NCBI GenBank assembly: GCA_946535435.1
Contig: CAMNDM010000012.1
Coordinates: 1-64,000 of the forward strand
Reading direction: 5' to 3'
Length of the DNA: 64,000 bases
Source: Physcocola sp002396385
GTDB lineage: Bacteria; Bacteroidota; Bacteroidia; Bacteroidales; Paludibacteraceae
Shown here: positions 8,674-17,271 of the stretch, in pieces
Layout of the letters: every line of letters begins with the position of its first letter
Numbering within the stretch: the first letter of the stretch is position 1
Notes under the pieces: generated by a model
The model's input: only the letters and a program-made list of their open reading frames with translations
Databases searched by the model: none
Told to the model about the DNA's origin: nothing
Translations under genes and position numbers: made by a program

Positions 8674-9594
8674 ATGACAAAAGTACTTATAGCAACCGAA
8701 AAGCCTTTCAACGGTGCGGCTGTTGCCCAAATCGAAGGCATTCTTGTAAAAGCTGGTTTTGAAGTGGCAAAACTAGAAAAATATACCGAAAAGTCTCAGT
8801 TGCTCGCAGCTGTAGCTGATGTTGATGCTATCATTATCCGTAGCGACAAAATTGATGCTGAGGTTTTGAATGCCGCTAAGAATTTGAAGATTGTTGTTCG
8901 TGCCGGTGCTGGTTACGATAACGTTGACCTTGAAGCTGCTACCGCACACAAGGTTTGCGTTATGAACACTCCTGGTCAGAACGCTAACGCTGTTGCTGAG
9001 TTGGTATTCGGTATGTTGGTATATGGTGTACGTAACTTCTTCAACGGCAAGTCTGGTTCTGAATTGATGGGCAAGAAGTTGGGTATCCTTGCTTTCGGTA
9101 ATGTTGGCCGTAATGTTGCCCGCATTGCAAAGGGCTTTGGTATGGAAGTTTTCGCTTACGATGCTTTCTGCCCTGCCGAGGCTATCGAAGCTGCTGGCGT
9201 TAAGGCTGTTGCCAACCAGAATGAGCTTTTCAAGAACTGCGACATCGTTTCTTTGCACATTCCTGCAACTGCTGAAACTAAGAACAGCATCAACTACGCT
9301 ATGTGCAGCCAGATGAAGAAGGGCGCTATCCTTATCAACACTGCCCGTAAGGAAGTTATCAACGAGGCTGAACTCCTCAAGTTGATGGCTGAACGCGAAG
9401 ACTTCAAGTATATCACCGACATCATGCCTGATGCTGATGCCGAATTCAAGAAGTTCGAAGGCCGCTACTTCTCTACTCCTAAGAAGATGGGTGCTCAGAC
9501 TGCTGAGGCTAACACTAACGCTGGTGTTGCTGCCGCTAACCAGATTGTTGGCTTCATTAAGGACGGTATCACCAAGTTCCAGGTTAACAAGTAA
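8674..9594 (+). CDS. serA: D-3-phosphoglycerate dehydrogenase, short (type III) form
   Basis: A 306-residue NAD-dependent dehydrogenase that oxidises 3-phosphoglycerate, the first step of serine synthesis. It has the substrate and Rossmann domains only. The ACT or ASB domains that give serine feedback in longer forms are absent. The NAD site is GILAFGNVGRNVA (near 139-151). The usual catalytic histidine motif TPHIGAST is replaced by TPKKMGAQT, with K270/K271 at the histidine position. The same change is known, from memory, in the related Entamoeba histolytica enzyme. Arg in NTARKEVIN and the loop glutamate region are present. The strong codon bias matches serC. Neighbouring serC supports the assignment. 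Confidence 0.93.
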   Translation: MTKVLIATEKPFNGAAVAQIEGILVKAGFEVAKLEKYTEKSQLLAAVADVDAIIIRSDKIDAEVLNAAKNLKIVVRAGAGYDNVDLEAATAHKVCVMNTPGQNANAVAELVFGMLVYGVRNFFNGKSGSELMGKKLGILAFGNVGRNVARIAKGFGMEVFAYDAFCPAEAIEAAGVKAVANQNELFKNCDIVSLHIPATAETKNSINYAMCSQMKKGAILINTARKEVINEAELLKLMAEREDFKYITDIMPDADAEFKKFEGRYFSTPKKMGAQTAEANTNAGVAAANQIVGFIKDGITKFQVNK

Positions 9595-9672
9595 AATTCA
9601 TTCCCTGCGTCAAGTGGGGATAATTAGTTTGGATTTTCGCCCCTAGGGCGTTTCTCCTGACGTTTTCTATCG

Positions 9673-9710
9673 CACCGCTGTCGGACAATTCCTACAGCGG
9701 TGTTTTTTTT
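9673..9710 (+). terminator. Intrinsic terminator after serA
   Basis: CACCGCTGT pairs with ACAGCGGTG around a 12-base loop and is followed by eight T. Confidence 0.9.
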
Positions 9711-9769
9711 CTCCTTGCTCCCAGTTCCCATGGGGGCGTATTGTACGACGGAATTGCCAGTGTGAGTTT

Positions 9770-10903
9770 CTACAATTTGAATTTACCCTTTACAAAGAAA
9801 TACTGGTCGTCTATCACCACTACTGCAACGGGGCTGCCCTTGTAGAAGGCCATTTTAAGGCCTTTGAACTGTTTGCGGACCGGTAGGCTGTTGATGCGTA
9901 TAAAGCAGATGTCGCCCTCGGCGGGCTGTAGTTTGCGGAACTCGTTTTCGCTGATAGGGGTCGATTTTCTCAACATCTGCATCACAAATTTGCACAGTTT
10001 CCACTCTCTCGATACTTTCTCCTGATAGTCGTCAATTTTTTCGCGATGGCTTTGCAGTATTAGCATCATAACGCTGTCGGTCAGTTCGGGCAATGGTGGG
10101 GTGTTGCCTTGCACCTGTAGCTGGTTGTGCTCAATAAACAGCGTGTCGAGGTAGGTGTACAGGTGATCGATGGTGTGCTGGCGGATGTGCAGTCTGTTGT
10201 GTGCAATCAGTTGGGCGAAGTCTGCATCGAAATAGGGAACTGTCAGTTCGTATACAAATTCGTCGCTAGTGACGAAGTGGTTGTTGGTGTAGTTCAGACT
10301 TCTTTTTTCCAGTCGTCCTTTCTCCGTCAGTACCTTTGGCTCCGATATGCTTGAAAATTTTAGTAGGGTATCGGCTGTCTGCAGGGTTCTTGCCAATGCG
10401 TCGAGTTGGTCTCGTTTGCGGTGCTCGAAAGACAGCAGAAATGGCAGGCGGGCTGTGTCTTGATTGATGATGGTTCGCATCAACAAATCGTTATAGTTTT
10501 TAGTCAGCACTTTCCCGTAGCTGTTGGCAAAGGCTTTCTGCCAAAGCATTTTGAAGGTCTCTGGGTCGGTCTGGAGCAGTTGCAGGTCAGGGTCTGTGCC
10601 GAGCTCCATATAGTCGGGATAACCTCTTTCAAGCGCTTGTTTGAGGGCTGCTTTGCACGAATCTGCTTTCCCCATGCGTCCGTAGCAACAGGCGAGGTTG
10701 TAAAAGGGAATGATGCTGCTGTCGCCCATTGCAATGCTCTGTTTGTAGAGGTTGCAGGCCAGTTGCATCTCTTGTTTGCGGTAGGCGCTAATAGCCGCTG
10801 TACGTACATCGGCTATCGAGTCGATTTGGGTAACGCTAAGGTCTGCCGCCTGTATGGCGGAAGCCAGCAAGATGGGGATGATAATGTGCAAAATGCGCTT
10901 CAT
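9770..10903 (-). CDS. Secreted TPR-containing protein of unknown function
   Basis: A 377-residue exported protein. The first 19 residues (MKRILHIIIPILLASAIQA) form a signal peptide. Residues 35-125 look like two or three TPR helices (SIIPFYNLACCYGRMGKA, ALERGYPDYMELGTDPDL), ending in the LQLLQTDPETF pattern often seen at the close of a TPR array. The rest (130-377) is helical, with a YLDTLFIEHNQLQVQ segment and a compact C-terminal domain rich in basic and aromatic residues (ICFIRINSLPVRKQF). I do not recognise this second half. It is transcribed from its own start, downstream of metG's terminator on the same strand. Confidence 0.7.
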   Translation of the reverse strand: MKRILHIIIPILLASAIQAADLSVTQIDSIADVRTAAISAYRKQEMQLACNLYKQSIAMGDSSIIPFYNLACCYGRMGKADSCKAALKQALERGYPDYMELGTDPDLQLLQTDPETFKMLWQKAFANSYGKVLTKNYNDLLMRTIINQDTARLPFLLSFEHRKRDQLDALARTLQTADTLLKFSSISEPKVLTEKGRLEKRSLNYTNNHFVTSDEFVYELTVPYFDADFAQLIAHNRLHIRQHTIDHLYTYLDTLFIEHNQLQVQGNTPPLPELTDSVMMLILQSHREKIDDYQEKVSREWKLCKFVMQMLRKSTPISENEFRKLQPAEGDICFIRINSLPVRKQFKGLKMAFYKGSPVAVVVIDDQYFFVKGKFKL

Positions 10904-10924
10904 AGCTCCGACTTTAGTGGTTGA

Positions 10925-10965
10925 TGAAAAAAAGTCCTTCCGTGCAATCCTGCACGGGAGGACTT
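10925..10965 (-). terminator. Intrinsic terminator of metG
   Basis: Read on the minus strand, AAGTCCTCCCGTGCA pairs with TGCACGGAAGGACTT around a short loop and runs into TTTTT. It separates metG from the TPR gene downstream. Confidence 0.85.
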
Positions 10966-11062
10966 CTGCAATTAAATAATCACCTTATTCAAAAAAGCTG
11001 TCAATTTGAATATTGTATCTTTTTTCTTCCCTGTGTGGGGAGAGCATTCGAGAGTTAGCTTG

Positions 11063-13102
11063 TTACTCTATGGTACAGCCCGGACGAGTCTGCTTTTGTG
11101 GGGTGACGATGCACAAGCTGCCGTCGCTGTTGACGGTGCTGAGAATCATACCTTGGCTTTCAATTCCCTTCAGCATGCGTGGCGCAAGGTTGGCTATAAA
11201 GCAAACCTGTTTGCCAATCAAGTCTTCTGGTTTGTACCATTTGGCAATACCGCTGACGATAGTGCGTCCGCCCATACCGTCGTCTATCTTGAACTGCAGC
11301 AGTTTGTCGGCTTTTGGTACCTTCTGGCAGTCGAGCACGGTGCCGACTCTGAGGTCGAGTTTGCCAAAGTCATCGAATGCAATGGTGCTCTTTACCTCGT
11401 TAGGTTTCCAGTTTTTCTGCTCGTTCTCTTTCTTGATGCGTTGCAGGCGGTCAAGCTGGGCTTGGATGGCGTCGTCTTCAATCTTCTCGAACAAGAGTTC
11501 TGGAGTGCCAATCTGGTGGCCAGCCTTAATCAGGTCGATGCTGCCAATCTCGCTCCAGTTGAATTTGCCGATATTCAACTGTTTGCGCAACTTCTCGGTG
11601 CTGAACGGTAGGAATGGTTCGAATGCGATGCTGAGGTTGGCGCAAATCTGGATGGAGATGTTCATAATGGTCTTGACGCGCTCAGGGTCGGTCTTTGCCA
11701 GTTTCCAAGGCTCGGTCTCTGCCAGATACTTGTTACCGATGCGGGCCAGGTTCATTACCTCTTTCAAGGCGTCGCGGAAGCGGAAATTGTCGAGGTAGTT
11801 GTCCATTTCTTTACGGGTATCGCTGAATTCGGCAAGTGTCTGCTTGTCGTAGTCGGTCAGTTCGCCGCGTTCTGGAACTACGCCGTTATAGTATTTGTTG
11901 GTGAGGACGACCGAACGGTTGACAAAGTTACCGTAAATGGCAACCAGTTCGCTGTTGTGGCGGGTCTGGAAGTCCTTCCAAGTAAAGTCGTTATCTTTCG
12001 TTTCCGGTGCGTTGGCGGTCAGCACATAGCGCAACGTGTCTTGCTTGCCGGGGAAGTCGACCAGATATTCGTTCAACCATACGGCCCAGTTGCGGGAGGT
12101 GGAAATTTTGTCTCCTTCCAAATTCAAGAATTCGTTGGCAGGCACATTGTCTGGCAGTATGAAGCTGCCTTCTGCCTTCAACATTGCGGGGAACACTATG
12201 CAGTGGAAAACGATGTTGTCTTTGCCGATGAAGTGAATCAGACGGGTCTCGGGGTCTTTCCACCATTTTTCCCAATCGTTAGGCAGCAGTTCTTTGGTGT
12301 TGCTGATGTAGCCGATAGGTGCGTCGAACCACACGTACAGCACTTTGCCCTCGGTGTCTGGCAATGGCAGTGAGATGCCCCAGTCGAGGTCTCGGCTGAC
12401 GGCACGGGGCTTCAAACCCATGTCGAACCAGCTTTTGCACTGTCCGTACACATTGCTTTTCCATTCTTTGTGGTCGTTGAGGATCCACTTTTCTAGCCAT
12501 TGCTGGTGGCGGTCAAGCGGCAAATACCAGTGCTTGGTTTTGCGGAGTACTGGTTTCGAGTTGCTGATGGTAGACACAGGGTCGATGAGTTCAAGCGCGC
12601 TAAGGTCTTTTCCGCACTTCTCGCACTGGTCGCCGTAGGCGCCCTTGTTGCCGCAGTGTGGGCAGGTGCCGGTTACATAGCGGTCGGCCAGAAACTGCTT
12701 GGCGGTCTCGTCGTAGAGCTGGTCGCTTTCCTGCTCAATGAACTCGCCTTTGTCGTACAGGGTCTTGAAGAAGTCCGATGCCACTTGGTGGTGGGTCTTC
12801 GAGGTTGTACGCGAATATATGTCGAAGGAAATGCCGAATTCTTCGAACGATTTCTTAATGATGCCGTGGTAACGGTCTACTATATCTTGTGGATTTACGC
12901 CTTCCTTTTTCGCCAAAAGGGTGATAGGCACTCCGTGCTCGTCGCTACCGCCAATAAAGAGGACGTCTTCGCCTTTCAAACGGAGCCAACGCGCATAAAT
13001 GTCGGCTGGTACGTATACGCCTGCCAAATGGCCAATATGGACGGGGCCGTTGGCATAGGGCAATGCCGATGTTATGAGGGTTCGCTTGAATTTCTTATCC
13101 AT
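11063..13102 (-). CDS. metG: Methionyl-tRNA synthetase
   Basis: A 679-residue class I synthetase that loads methionine onto tRNA-Met. HIGH motif: HIGH in YANGPVHIGHLAG near residue 21. The zinc knuckle has two CxxC pairs (CPHCGNKGAYGDQCEKCGKD). The KMSKS loop is KISTS near 335. The anticodon-binding helical domain follows. Residues 570-679 form an extra OB-fold tRNA-binding domain (FGKLDLRVGTVLDCQKVPKA), which in the long bacterial MetG forms makes the enzyme a dimer. Length is normal for the long form. The gene stands alone, with a -7 element upstream and a strong terminator. Confidence 0.97.
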   Translation of the reverse strand: MDKKFKRTLITSALPYANGPVHIGHLAGVYVPADIYARWLRLKGEDVLFIGGSDEHGVPITLLAKKEGVNPQDIVDRYHGIIKKSFEEFGISFDIYSRTTSKTHHQVASDFFKTLYDKGEFIEQESDQLYDETAKQFLADRYVTGTCPHCGNKGAYGDQCEKCGKDLSALELIDPVSTISNSKPVLRKTKHWYLPLDRHQQWLEKWILNDHKEWKSNVYGQCKSWFDMGLKPRAVSRDLDWGISLPLPDTEGKVLYVWFDAPIGYISNTKELLPNDWEKWWKDPETRLIHFIGKDNIVFHCIVFPAMLKAEGSFILPDNVPANEFLNLEGDKISTSRNWAVWLNEYLVDFPGKQDTLRYVLTANAPETKDNDFTWKDFQTRHNSELVAIYGNFVNRSVVLTNKYYNGVVPERGELTDYDKQTLAEFSDTRKEMDNYLDNFRFRDALKEVMNLARIGNKYLAETEPWKLAKTDPERVKTIMNISIQICANLSIAFEPFLPFSTEKLRKQLNIGKFNWSEIGSIDLIKAGHQIGTPELLFEKIEDDAIQAQLDRLQRIKKENEQKNWKPNEVKSTIAFDDFGKLDLRVGTVLDCQKVPKADKLLQFKIDDGMGGRTIVSGIAKWYKPEDLIGKQVCFIANLAPRMLKGIESQGMILSTVNSDGSLCIVTPQKQTRPGCTIE

Positions 13103-13131
13103 GTTGTATTTATCCTTTCTTTTTCAAAATG

Positions 13132-13139
13132 CAAATATA
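13132..13139 (-). promoter_or_regulatory. metG promoter -7 element
   Basis: Minus-strand TATATTTG fits TAnnTTTG and lies 30 bases before the metG start. Confidence 0.5.
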
Positions 13140-13256
13140 CTGAATTTATTGTTTCAGTTTTGGGGCTGATTTGAAAACATATCAACCGATGCATTTAATT
13201 TATGGGTGTTTGCGCTTGCCTGCCCTTGCCCGCTGTTTTTTTAACGGTTCTAGTCC

Positions 13257-14042
13257 TTATTTGTTTACGATGTGTTTCTTTCGGCCTGCTATGTAGATGC
13301 CTTTCGGCAGCGCTTGCAGACGCTCGCCCAGTTCTACCTCTTGCCCGATAAGGCGCCCGTGCAGATCGTATAAGCGTGTGTCGTGCCGGTCGGTCTCTGC
13401 CCTTACTGCTTCTGGCAGACTGTTTTGTGTGGCACAAACTATACCTTCTGTGTAAGCCGGCCATGCCTCCTTGTAGGTGTCGACTGCAGTGCAGGGGACC
13501 GCTATGAATGGAAAGCCGGGGTCGTTCACATCGGTGGTCGTTCCGGCTATGTCGGTATTGATGCCTTTGCTGTTCACAAATGCGTTTGCGCCTATTTGGG
13601 GCGGTGCGCCGTTCTTTATGTACACCGTGTCGAGGTCGGTCTGGTCGAATGCGAACTTGCCGATTTCCTCCAAACTGGCTGGTAATTCGATACGACGTAT
13701 GTTGTGGCAGTAGCGGAAGGCGTAGTTGCCAATGCTCTCAATCCCTTCCGACAACTCTACTGTGGTGGCGGGGCAGTCGGCAAATGCGTAGCTGCCTATG
13801 TGGGTGACGCCTTTTTCTACTACAATTTTCCGGATGTCTTTGGTGTGTTTTGCGTACCAGGGCACCTCAATCCGTGCGTTGTAGTCGTCCATGGCGCCGT
13901 CTCCGCCTATAGTGAGTACCGAATCGGTGCTGAATTGCCAAAATACACCCTCTCCACAACTGCCTTCGTCAGCGGTTTCTGCCAACAGAAGCGACGGAAC
14001 AGAGAGCAGACACAACGCTAGCAGCCTTTTCTTATTCTCCAT
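13257..14042 (-). CDS. Secreted BspA-type leucine-rich-repeat protein
   Basis: A 261-residue surface or secreted protein. I place the start at 14042 (MENKKRLLALCLLSVPSLLLAE), which gives a clean signal peptide. A start six codons earlier at 14060 is also open. Residues 60-150 hold three or four LRR_5 (BspA/Treponema type) repeats such as IGSYAFADCPATTVELSEG and IGNYAFRYCHNIRRIELP. The last 60 residues (LYDLHGRLIG..LPKGIYIAGRKKHIVNK) form a Bacteroidota secretion-sorting type end. Such repeats bind host or surface proteins in other species. Its ATG overlaps the end of the 39-residue ORF, so the two are probably translated together. It is the third gene of the unit that starts with the GLUG protein. 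Confidence 0.8.
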   Translation of the reverse strand: MENKKRLLALCLLSVPSLLLAETADEGSCGEGVFWQFSTDSVLTIGGDGAMDDYNARIEVPWYAKHTKDIRKIVVEKGVTHIGSYAFADCPATTVELSEGIESIGNYAFRYCHNIRRIELPASLEEIGKFAFDQTDLDTVYIKNGAPPQIGANAFVNSKGINTDIAGTTTDVNDPGFPFIAVPCTAVDTYKEAWPAYTEGIVCATQNSLPEAVRAETDRHDTRLYDLHGRLIGQEVELGERLQALPKGIYIAGRKKHIVNK

Positions 14043-14151
14043 TGCCTTCTTCTCCGCCATCTTCTATTGAGTATGCTGATGTGCAGATAATGTCTTCGCC
14101 CAGTTCAATGAAGGTGATAACCGGTGCCTCAAATTCTTGTTTCTTATCCAT
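14032..14151 (-). CDS. Small acidic peptide, 39 residues
   Basis: A short frame between two secreted-protein genes: it starts 22 bases after the GLUG gene stops and overlaps the start of the LRR gene by 11 bases. The peptide begins MDKKQEFEAPVITFIELGED, continues IICTSAYSIEDGG and ends EEGNGE. It has no signal peptide. Short acidic proteins of the form K-x-Y/F-x-x-P-x-I-x-V/F-I-x-L are common in this phylum but have no function I know. The tight packing, its own good start and the lack of any other frame argue that it is real. It could be a chaperone-like or signal partner of the secreted proteins. Confidence 0.6.
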   Translation of the reverse strand: MDKKQEFEAPVITFIELGEDIICTSAYSIEDGGEEGNGE

Positions 14152-14173
14152 AGGTGTTTTTTATTTCTGTTTT

Positions 14174-16120
14174 TTATTCTGCAAAGCCGGTGTCGGCTGC
14201 GGCCTTTTTCAAACTGTTGGGCGCTGAAATGCCCGCTGTGTTCGGATTGATATCGAATTTTCTTCCGTTTACGATGTAGATGCCTTTAGCTAATCCGCTG
14301 AAACAGGTGGTAGGCTCGGCGTTGGCACGAACCAGACGTCCTTCTATGTCGAACACGTTTACTTTTCCCAGTTCCTCTTCCCCGTTTTCGATTACGATCA
14401 CGCCCGAAAGTTCGTTGTCAAGTTTCAGACCCAGGGTGCCCGATGTGTTGTTGAAGTCGAGCCCTAAACGGAACCCGGCGCGGAATGGGGAAAGGTTTAT
14501 TTTCTTGTATTTCTTTAGTTTGCCTCCCGAAAAGACGATATAAGAGAAGTGGTCGTCGCTGTTGTACGAAGCTGTTTCGTATTCTCCGAAGCAGGTCAGG
14601 TTATTATGAGCGATTTCTGTAATCTCGTCCGCTGCCTTTATCGTCACGTTTCTTGCACCGTTCTCCAGTATGGTGGTTTGGGCATCTTCAGGCTTTATGG
14701 CGTAGGGCTTGTTGGCTTCCGTTGTTTCCTGCTCGTACGACGAGAAGTGGACGTTTGTACCGTCGAAGTCACTGAAGACGTAAAGGTTACCTTTCAGATA
14801 GTCGGTCGGAATGTCGGCTGGCAGTACCATAGTGACGATTGCCGAAGCGGTTGCCGCCCTGTTGTAGGTGAGGGTGTCGACGGTGAAATCGATGTCGGAG
14901 TGGAATGCCTCTCCGTCTGTGAGGCAGAATTTTTTGCAGGTGTAGGTACCGTCGCTGTTTCTCAGTACCACATTGTGTCCGTTTATGCCCGCATTGGTGG
15001 TTACCAGAAAACTGTTGTCAGCTGGAGCGAAGCTGGAGTCTGTTTGCCAAACCAGTTCGTCTTGTGTTCCGTCTGCGTGGTAGACAATATCCAGTTCGGC
15101 CGAGTTGGAGTAGATGGTTCCGCTCGCCAGTGTATGTTGGTAGACGGTGCCACCTTCGAAAACAGGATAAGGGTCTGCCCCTAATGTCTGTTTCCACACA
15201 TCGTTGCCGTTGTTCAACAGATATGCGACTGCGCCTGAGGCGAAGTCGGAACGAGTGAAACCATTCCCTACTATTGGTTGCTCATTTGATATTGCTTCCG
15301 TATTGTATGCGACAATGCTTTTACTGCTAATGTTGTTGTTGCCGGTTATTGGCCCTCCTTGGGCGCTCCCGTAATTATAGCATCCATTGAGTATAATTTT
15401 TCCACTATTGCCGATTAGCCCGCCAACAAACTCTTCTCCGGATATTTCACCAAAGTTGGCACAATATAAAAGTCCAGGACTTGTTTTGCCTACAATCCCA
15501 CCAACATATTTTTGCCCTTTTATGGAACCGTAGTTAATGCAATGCTCTATTCTGCAGGCGGAGGCACTTTTGCATTCTCCACAAAGTCCTCCTATATTAA
15601 ACCCTGTAGCCTCTACATCGCAATAGTTTATGCAGTTTATTAATGAGCCATTTTCCATTAAATACCCTACAAATGAACCGGTATATTGCCTTATGGATAT
15701 ATTGCCTCTAAGTGTCAAATTCATTATAGTTCCACTTGAGAATCCGAACAATCCTTGGGAATTTAAATTTGGCTCGTTCTCTTTCATATATAGATTAGTA
15801 ATGGTGTGGAAGTCTCCATCAAAAGAACCATTGAATGGATTGGCTTGGGTCTTTCCGATTGGCGTCCATGTACTGATATTTTCACCGCATACTGTGCTTA
15901 AATCAATGTCGGCCGTTATTTTTACGTTTGCTGAAGAGGCTAGAATACTCGATTGTTTACCTGTCGCATCATCAGTGGCTGTAACTTTCCCGTTGCTGTT
16001 TACAGCGTCGCGGAAAGCGGCCAGTTCCTCAGCAGAGGAAATATAGACGTATTTGGTGGCGTTTGCCTGGGTGTATAAACATACTGATATTCCGAGTAGG
16101 AGTAGGTGCCTGATTCTCAT
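14174..16120 (-). CDS. Secreted GLUG-motif protein with sorting-type C-terminus
   Basis: A 648-residue exported protein. The signal peptide is MRIRHLLLLGISVCLYTQANA. Residues 100-290 contain a run of GLUG-like repeats of about 25 residues (FVGYLMENGSLINCINY, GGLCGECKSASACRIEHCIN, YVGGIVGKTSPGLLYCANF), a right-handed beta-helix type found in adhesins. The rest is beta-rich. Near the end, LGKVNVFDIEGRLVRA and LAKGIYIVNGRKFDI look like the type IX sorting region, but 25 further residues (ending KKAAADTGFAE) follow, which is unusual. It is the first gene of a unit with the small peptide and the LRR protein, behind a good promoter. Confidence 0.8.
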   Translation of the reverse strand: MRIRHLLLLGISVCLYTQANATKYVYISSAEELAAFRDAVNSNGKVTATDDATGKQSSILASSANVKITADIDLSTVCGENISTWTPIGKTQANPFNGSFDGDFHTITNLYMKENEPNLNSQGLFGFSSGTIMNLTLRGNISIRQYTGSFVGYLMENGSLINCINYCDVEATGFNIGGLCGECKSASACRIEHCINYGSIKGQKYVGGIVGKTSPGLLYCANFGEISGEEFVGGLIGNSGKIILNGCYNYGSAQGGPITGNNNISSKSIVAYNTEAISNEQPIVGNGFTRSDFASGAVAYLLNNGNDVWKQTLGADPYPVFEGGTVYQHTLASGTIYSNSAELDIVYHADGTQDELVWQTDSSFAPADNSFLVTTNAGINGHNVVLRNSDGTYTCKKFCLTDGEAFHSDIDFTVDTLTYNRAATASAIVTMVLPADIPTDYLKGNLYVFSDFDGTNVHFSSYEQETTEANKPYAIKPEDAQTTILENGARNVTIKAADEITEIAHNNLTCFGEYETASYNSDDHFSYIVFSGGKLKKYKKINLSPFRAGFRLGLDFNNTSGTLGLKLDNELSGVIVIENGEEELGKVNVFDIEGRLVRANAEPTTCFSGLAKGIYIVNGRKFDINPNTAGISAPNSLKKAAADTGFAE

Positions 16121-16123
16121 ATT

Positions 16124-16179
16124 TTGTGGCTTATTTGGTTTAGTGCCACAAAGTTAAGTTTAATGATTTAATTTTCAAA
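16124..16179 (-). promoter_or_regulatory. GLUG operon promoter with overlapping inverted repeat
   Basis: On the minus strand TTTG (16179-16176), 19 bases, then TAACTTTG (16156-16149) is a full consensus promoter. TTGTGGC (16124-16130) and GCCACAA (16145-16151) form an inverted repeat that covers the -7 element and the transcript start, where a repressor would act. Confidence 0.6.
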
Positions 16180-16415
16180 TAAGAATCTGCTTTTTCTTGT
16201 TCACAGACATGCCTCTTCCTCTTCTTTTCCACTTCGTTTGTCTGTGTTTTAAGGTTTGTGGGTTCGTGTATTTGGAACCTAAAAAAGCCCCAGTCTTTAC
16301 AGTTTGGGTATATGACTGACTTTTTGACTGAAAAATCTGATAAAATCTGCCGAATTGTCCGTTGTTAATCTTAAATATCTGACATTCAGTCAGAAACAAT
16401 CTTGATTTTTAGGGT

Positions 16416-16430
16416 TGGCACAGCAGTTGT
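16416..16430 (+). promoter_or_regulatory. Sigma-54-like (-24/-12) promoter of hsp20
   Basis: TGGCAC, five bases, TTGT matches the sigma-54 consensus TGGCACGnnnnTTGC at the fixed spacing, with differences only at the seventh base and the final C. It lies about 100 bases before the hsp20 start. A further inverted repeat TTGGCAACGCCAA at 16465-16477 lies in the presumed leader. The rest of the 16180-16410 gap holds no gene. Confidence 0.5.
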
Positions 16431-16528
16431 AATAATGTGGGTGTAAGCGCAATGCTGAAATGGTTTGGCAACGCCAACTTACAGAAACAACAAGATTAAA
16501 AACAATTTAATTATAGGAGATTTACGAT

Positions 16529-17020
16529 ATGTTTACACCTGCTCGCAAAAATTCAGCATTAATTCCTGATGTGTTCAATGTGTTTTTCGGTAACGATTGG
16601 GCTGAGCCTGTCCGCCACTTGCGCGAGGCCAAACACCCTGCGTCTTTTGAGCCTGCTATTAACCTTATAGAAAACGACGAGTTGTATAAGGTTGAAATGG
16701 CTACCCCTGGAATGCAGAAGGAAGATTTCAACATAAAGCTCAACAACGATGGCGAACTTGTTGTTGAGGTAGAGAAAAAGGAAGATGTGAAGGAAGAGAC
16801 CGCTCCGGCTGCCGACAACGCAAAAACTGATGAACCTAAAGACCATTACTGGCGTCGCGATTTTTCGTTCGCTAAGTTTACCCAGACGTTCTCGGTGCCT
16901 GAAGATGTGGAGTTGGAGGGCATTTCTGCCCACATGGCCGACGGTGTGCTGACTATTGAACTCCCTAAGAAGAAAAAGTCCGAACCGGTCGACAATACAA
17001 GGTTCATTGAAGTGAAGTAA
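16529..17020 (+). CDS. Small heat-shock protein (Hsp20/alpha-crystallin)
   Basis: A 163-residue ATP-independent holdase that binds unfolding proteins. The alpha-crystallin domain covers roughly residues 45-150 (PAINLIENDELYKVEMATPG, then ADGVLTIELPKKKKSEP with the usual A-x-x-x-G-x-L motif). An acidic, alanine-rich insert (residues 85-105) splits the domain. In this phylum such inserts are common. The ATG is preceded by AGGAG at a good distance. Regulation from the sigma-54-like site upstream would fit a stress gene. The C-terminal I-x-V type tail is replaced by RFIEVK. Confidence 0.93.
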   Translation: MFTPARKNSALIPDVFNVFFGNDWAEPVRHLREAKHPASFEPAINLIENDELYKVEMATPGMQKEDFNIKLNNDGELVVEVEKKEDVKEETAPAADNAKTDEPKDHYWRRDFSFAKFTQTFSVPEDVELEGISAHMADGVLTIELPKKKKSEPVDNTRFIEVK

Positions 17021-17079
17021 TTTGTTTTAGTGATATGATGTGGATTAAAGTTTAACATTGTTATTTGTTTAGTTGAGTG

Positions 17080-17108
17080 GGTGCGCCGTAAAAAAGCGCA
17101 CCTTTTTT
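17080..17108 (+). terminator. Terminator of hsp20
   Basis: GGTGCGC pairs with GCGCACC around a 9-base loop, followed by TTTTTT. Confidence 0.8.
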
Positions 17109-17182
17109 ATGGTTTGTGGTCTGTCGTTTCCACTTATCTGTGTATGGGCTTGGTTGGAATGCAATTGGCAGGACTAAATAAA

Positions 17183-17210
17183 AAAAGAGGTGGAGTGGTC
17201 CACCTCTTTT
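17183..17210. terminator. Bidirectional terminator between hsp20 and the HU gene
   Basis: AAAAGAGGTGGA pairs with TCCACCTCTTTT around GTGG. It has A and T runs on both sides, so it can serve the HU gene on the minus strand and hsp20 on the plus strand. Confidence 0.8.
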
Positions 17211-17271
17211 ATGTTTTGTTGAACTGTAGTTTGGCTTGTGACTTTAGTAAGAGACAGCCATGACTATATGT

